This document shows, in pieces, positions 61,328 to 64,000 of a stretch of 64,000 bases of DNA (positions are counted from its first letter, which is position 1; each line of letters opens with the position of its first letter). The translations under genes were made by a program, and so were the position numbers. Below the pieces are notes generated by a model. The model was not told the DNA's origin, did not search any database, and saw nothing but the letters and a program-made list of their open reading frames with translations. This DNA comes from Abelmoschus esculentus (lineage: Eukaryota > Streptophyta > Magnoliopsida > Malvales > Malvaceae): the NCBI GenBank assembly GCA_035048815.1, contig JAUCBN010000018.1:16697001-16761000 (forward strand), given 5' to 3'.

Positions 61328-61527
61328 TATGGATCCAAAGGATCCAAAGGGAACTTGTTATGAATGACTATCTCGAAAAGGGATATTTGGAAGATCTCTT
61401 CGAAAATGACCCTTTTGGAGGCCTCTACTTCAAGCAAAAGTTTCATCAGCTTGTTCCATCATTGAAGCAATTGGCTACCACTGCATCAAGGATATATTCT
61501 TTAGAAAAGCCTTTTGACTTGAGGGGA
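61328..61527 (+). pseudogene. Internal-region scrap before an LTR, with polypurine tract
   Basis: An open frame to 61530 (tail RIYSLEKPFDLRG) runs to the LTR edge. I do not recognise the peptide. GACTTGAGGGGA at 61516-61527 is purine-rich and is followed at once by TGATATGTGCAC, the LTR start, so it is a plausible polypurine tract. The stop codon is the first three bases of the LTR, similar to the overlap seen at 4670-4679. Upstream sequence is lost at the satellite junction. Confidence 0.5.
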
Positions 61528-61807
61528 TGATATGTGCACGCCCAATCGTAGTTTCTTCCCATACATAATATTAAGCTACTTCATTTCACACATGGGATCA
61601 AAGGGGAGTTATATTGTTGATCTTCGTATTTATTACTTTTATATACTTTATATTAAGCTACTTAAGAGTTATATTACTTAAGCTATAAAAATAAATAGTT
61701 ATTATAACCACATTGGTTAAAGTTTTAGCTTAGTTCTAAACTCATCTTAAGTTATTTTAAGTATTCTCATTAATTCCAGTATTATTTTTTCTTCATAGGA
61801 CTTACCT

Positions 61808-62235
61808 ACAGCTCAAGGAGTAAATATTAACTCGGTGTCAACTCAATCAGCTTAGAAGAAGTTAAACGGAAGGCAATGCTAGAAACACAAGGAGCCAACT
61901 ACAGAATAGCTTGGAAATACATGGAACACTCCTACTGTACTTAAAGGACTAAAGGATAGCTCCATGTCAGCTCACAAGTCCCATACGAGCTCAAATGAAG
62001 CATAATTCAAAACAAGGCCTTAGGAGATTCGGATCAGCTACAAAACACTCCTCACACTAGAAGAGAGTATAAGGAAGCTAATGGACCAGCTCACTTTGCT
62101 AAAGGCAGCTTGGATTAACTTATTTCAGCTTCAAGCTTTAGCTAAGTCTTTTTGCTAGATAGCTTAGTTCAACCCAGCTCACTTCCAGTTCGATTAGCTC
62201 ACCTCAGCTCCAACTATCACTCCCAACTCAATACC
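61808..62235 (+). repeat. AGCTC-rich degenerate repeat in U3
   Basis: AGCTCA or CAGCTC occurs repeatedly at irregular spacing, mirroring the GAGCT-rich stretch at 4245-4510 of the related minus-strand LTR. Confidence 0.6.
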
Positions 62236-62634
62236 CGAAGGTCACCAACCCTTCACCAAGTATCATGCCCGACCATAATCCACATTGGACGCCAAGATCA
62301 TGGAGGGAAAGCAAGTGGGCGCAAAAACAAAGAGATAACACTCTTCATTGGGCAGATTCATAATGGTCCACTTGTTTGCCAATTTCGAGCAGGATACAAG
62401 TCTAATTGGGTTTTGGTGTCTCCTGAAAGTTGTTCCTCTATCTCTTATATTTTCAACACATGTTGAATCGGATCAATCTGATATCGGGATCTCGTGATAT
62501 GGCCTAATTACTGAAGACTGTGCAGGTTGAACCGAAAAGTTACAACTCTTCTAATATATTTGGAGGGAGACACCATTCAAATGAATGATTATCCGAATAG
62601 TTAAATTTTATTTCCTCTAAACCCCTTAGAAAAC

Positions 62635-62642
62635 TATAAATA
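62635..62642 (+). promoter_or_regulatory. LTR TATA box (TATAAATA)
   Basis: Context ACTATAAATAGGACTTGG, about 57 bp before the conserved ACTTGTGAG motif of this LTR family. Confidence 0.6.
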
Positions 62643-63429
62643 GGACTTGGATTTCATTTTGTAAACACATCATTCAGATTATATAAAATTACTTGTGAGA
62701 TTTTTCTCTCGTTTAGTTCTTCTTAGAACTTTATCCACTTATCAAGTACTTTTGTACTTTTAGCGTCAAACCCTTTCTATCCATCTTGATACTTCGGGTT
62801 CTTTTAGTTTAGTATACTAAAAGGGTCAAAGTCTGTTTATCACCACCCCTTAAAGATCAATATAAGGTTCAGGATTAGGTTTTCTATAACCTAATTTCAA
62901 CCTTGAGTATCTTTAAGATACTATTTTCATTTCACCATCCTTATATACCATCTTATTCCATTCTCCATTCCCATCCTTTATCATCATCATAAAACGTCCT
63001 AAACATCCATTCACCCCTCCTTATCAACACCACACATCCTTCCGCTTCCAAATCAGTCCCTAAACTATTTCATTCATTCATTTCACCTATTCCTTTCCTT
63101 CATTATCCTTAATTCTTCATTTTTGCATCCACTTCTTGCGAGAGACTTCATTCCTTCCTAGGTTCTACAATCAAAGTTTTCCGTTCAGCATCTTTAACAA
63201 GATCGACACATATCACACCTTCATTTCCTTCCCTAATCAACCATCAACATACCCCACGCCATAACCTCTTCTTAAATTATTCTTATCTTATTTCCAACAT
63301 CCTTTAACATTCTTTGTTCAGGATACAAGCATGATACAAGGCTTGCTTGCATTCTAAGGTCCGGGCAATTAAATCTTCTCTCTACAAACATCTTTGGAGA
63401 ATTAGAGCATATTGTCACACCCCGCCACC

Positions 63430-63500
63430 ACATGATCGAGGAGGCCGCACACCAAGGGGCCAACATGACCGAGGAGGCCGCACCACTAGGGGCCAAGACG
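63430..63500 (+). repeat. Short tandem repeat GAGGAGGCCGCAC, two copies
   Basis: CGAGGAGGCCGCACACCA-AGGGGCCAA near 63438 and CGAGGAGGCCGCACCACTAGGGGCCAA near 63471 form a pair about 33 bp apart. Confidence 0.7.
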
Positions 63501-63965
63501 GACACCATAGTTTCTGCCCAACACCATGGGGCGGAAGTCAGCACCCGACGTGCACACCAAGGAGCCGAGGACAGCACCCGACGTGCACACCAAGGAGCCG
63601 AGCACAACACCCGCACCACTCGTCCACCCGTGCGGGCCGATAGCAGCACTAGTCATGCACAACCAAGGGGCGAGATCCGCGCCCACACCATCCCACCGAG
63701 GGGCGAACCCATTGCTCGCATCTTCCAGCAGCATCTGGGGTCCGAGGGCCTTGCCACCCAGACCGAGCCCGATACCTTGCGAGCTGTCCAAGTGTTTCTG
63801 TCCGAAGTCTTGGGCCTTTCTCAAGCCTATCCAGCCAATCCACTTGGAGAATGCACATTTGACCGGATTACACAAGGAAAGAAGGAGCCACCAACCAAAT
63901 CCCCTGATTCAAGGAAGGTGTCTCCCAGCACTTATGGAAACAATCATCATTCATCCATGCATTGA
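63432..63965 (+). CDS. Hypothetical low-complexity ORF, 177 codons
   Basis: This is the longest open frame outside the satellite. The N-terminal half is built from imperfect repeats (EEAAHQGAN, EEAAPLGAK, then STRRAHQGAED and STRRAHQGAEH) that reflect tandem DNA repeats of about 30-33 bp. The C-terminal half is more ordinary (IFQQHLGSEGLATQTEP, VQVFLSEVLGLSQAYP). There is no signal peptide, membrane segment, zinc knuckle or catalytic motif. The base composition differs from everything else in the window. The reverse strand is also open over much of the same stretch (63272-63649 and 63486-63875), which weakens the coding case. It may be retroelement LTR or gag-like sequence; I do not recognise a family. 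Confidence 0.3.
   Translation: MIEEAAHQGANMTEEAAPLGAKTDTIVSAQHHGAEVSTRRAHQGAEDSTRRAHQGAEHNTRTTRPPVRADSSTSHAQPRGEIRAHTIPPRGEPIARIFQQHLGSEGLATQTEPDTLRAVQVFLSEVLGLSQAYPANPLGECTFDRITQGKKEPPTKSPDSRKVSPSTYGNNHHSSMH
63540..63610 (+). repeat. 30-bp direct repeat ACCCGACGTGCACACC, two copies
   Basis: ACCCGACGTGCACACCAAGG begins at about 63543 and again at about 63576, each followed by AGCCGAG. Together with the preceding pair it gives the ORF its repeated HQGAE peptides. Confidence 0.75.
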
Positions 63966-64000
63966 AGGAAAGCTCACCAACCATGATTTTCCTTCCTTTA

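Larger units (their letters stand above)
61528..63412 (+). mobile_element. Gypsy LTR, plus strand, same family as 3420-4679; 3' end uncertain
   Basis: Starts TGATATGTGCACGCC after a polypurine tract. It has an AGCTC-rich U3 (61808-62235), a conserved pre-promoter segment (62450-62530), TATAAATA at 62635-62642, then ACTTGTGAGATTTTTCTCTC at about 62691 and CTTGATACTTCGGGTTC at about 62788, both shared with the minus-strand LTR at 3420-4679. A pyrimidine-rich CATCC tract (62930-63240) follows, as in the LTR at 4880-6197. Its end is not clear; GGGCAATTAAATCTTC near 63364 parallels GGGCAATCACAAATAC near 6146, so the end should lie before about 63412. The ORF at 62152-62466 is not recognisable. Confidence 0.65.
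63413..64000 (+). mobile_element. Possible start of another retroelement (TGTCACACCCC), runs off the window
   Basis: Sequence changes sharply here from AT-rich to GC-rich. TGTCACACCCCGCC at 63413 resembles the start of many plant LTRs. If so, the ORF inside would be non-coding LTR sequence. Alternatively the 63432-63965 ORF is the beginning of a gag-like gene. The window ends before either can be settled. Confidence 0.3.

Overview
This window looks like heterochromatin from a flowering plant nuclear genome, probably a dicot. I see no intact cellular protein gene, rRNA, tRNA or CRISPR array. The evidence for a plant is the set of plant-type LTR retrotransposon remains: Ty3/gypsy polyprotein C-termini, TG...CA long terminal repeats with 5-bp target duplications, polypurine tracts ending in GGGGGTG before TGATA-type LTRs, and LTR TATA boxes. 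Species cannot be named from sequence alone.

About 45 kb (roughly 70%) is one tandem satellite, always in the same orientation. Its true period is 99 bp, made of three related 33-bp subunits in fixed order A-B-C. A starts GATGGACGAC and ends GTATGTCGC. B starts GATGAATGAC and ends GCATGTCAT. C starts AATGAACGGT and ends GTATACCGT. All three share a central pyrimidine run (CCCTCTCTTT) followed by GAGYGYAT. Because 33 is a multiple of three, at least four reading frames stay open over long distances. This produces many spurious ORFs of up to 437 codons that encode 11-residue repeats; I do not treat them as genes.

Layout: satellite 1-2944; nested gypsy remains 2945-6197; satellite 6198-16951; solo LTR 16952-18275; short satellite; solo LTR of a second family (minus strand) 18479-19837; satellite 19838-24208; 3' half of a non-autonomous Athila/Tat-like element with its 3' LTR 24209-26372; satellite; LTR scrap 27524-27873; satellite to 35315; a second copy of the first solo LTR 35316-36618; the longest uninterrupted satellite 36619-50902; solo LTR 50903-51522; satellite; a 3.4-kb solo LTR 52870-56290; 438 bp of satellite; a related LTR on the minus strand 56729-58857; satellite; LTR scrap 60271-60448; satellite to 61327; a further gypsy LTR 61528 to about 63412; then a GC-rich low-complexity ORF to the window end.

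On top of the 99-bp period there are larger duplications (about 2.87 kb, about 8.7 kb, and a dispersed copy about 17-18 kb away) that carry whole blocks of satellite, in one case with an embedded LTR. The most notable observation is that retroelement/satellite junctions fall in nearly the same 7-bp part of the 33-bp unit (around GACGACC), although several unrelated LTR families are involved.
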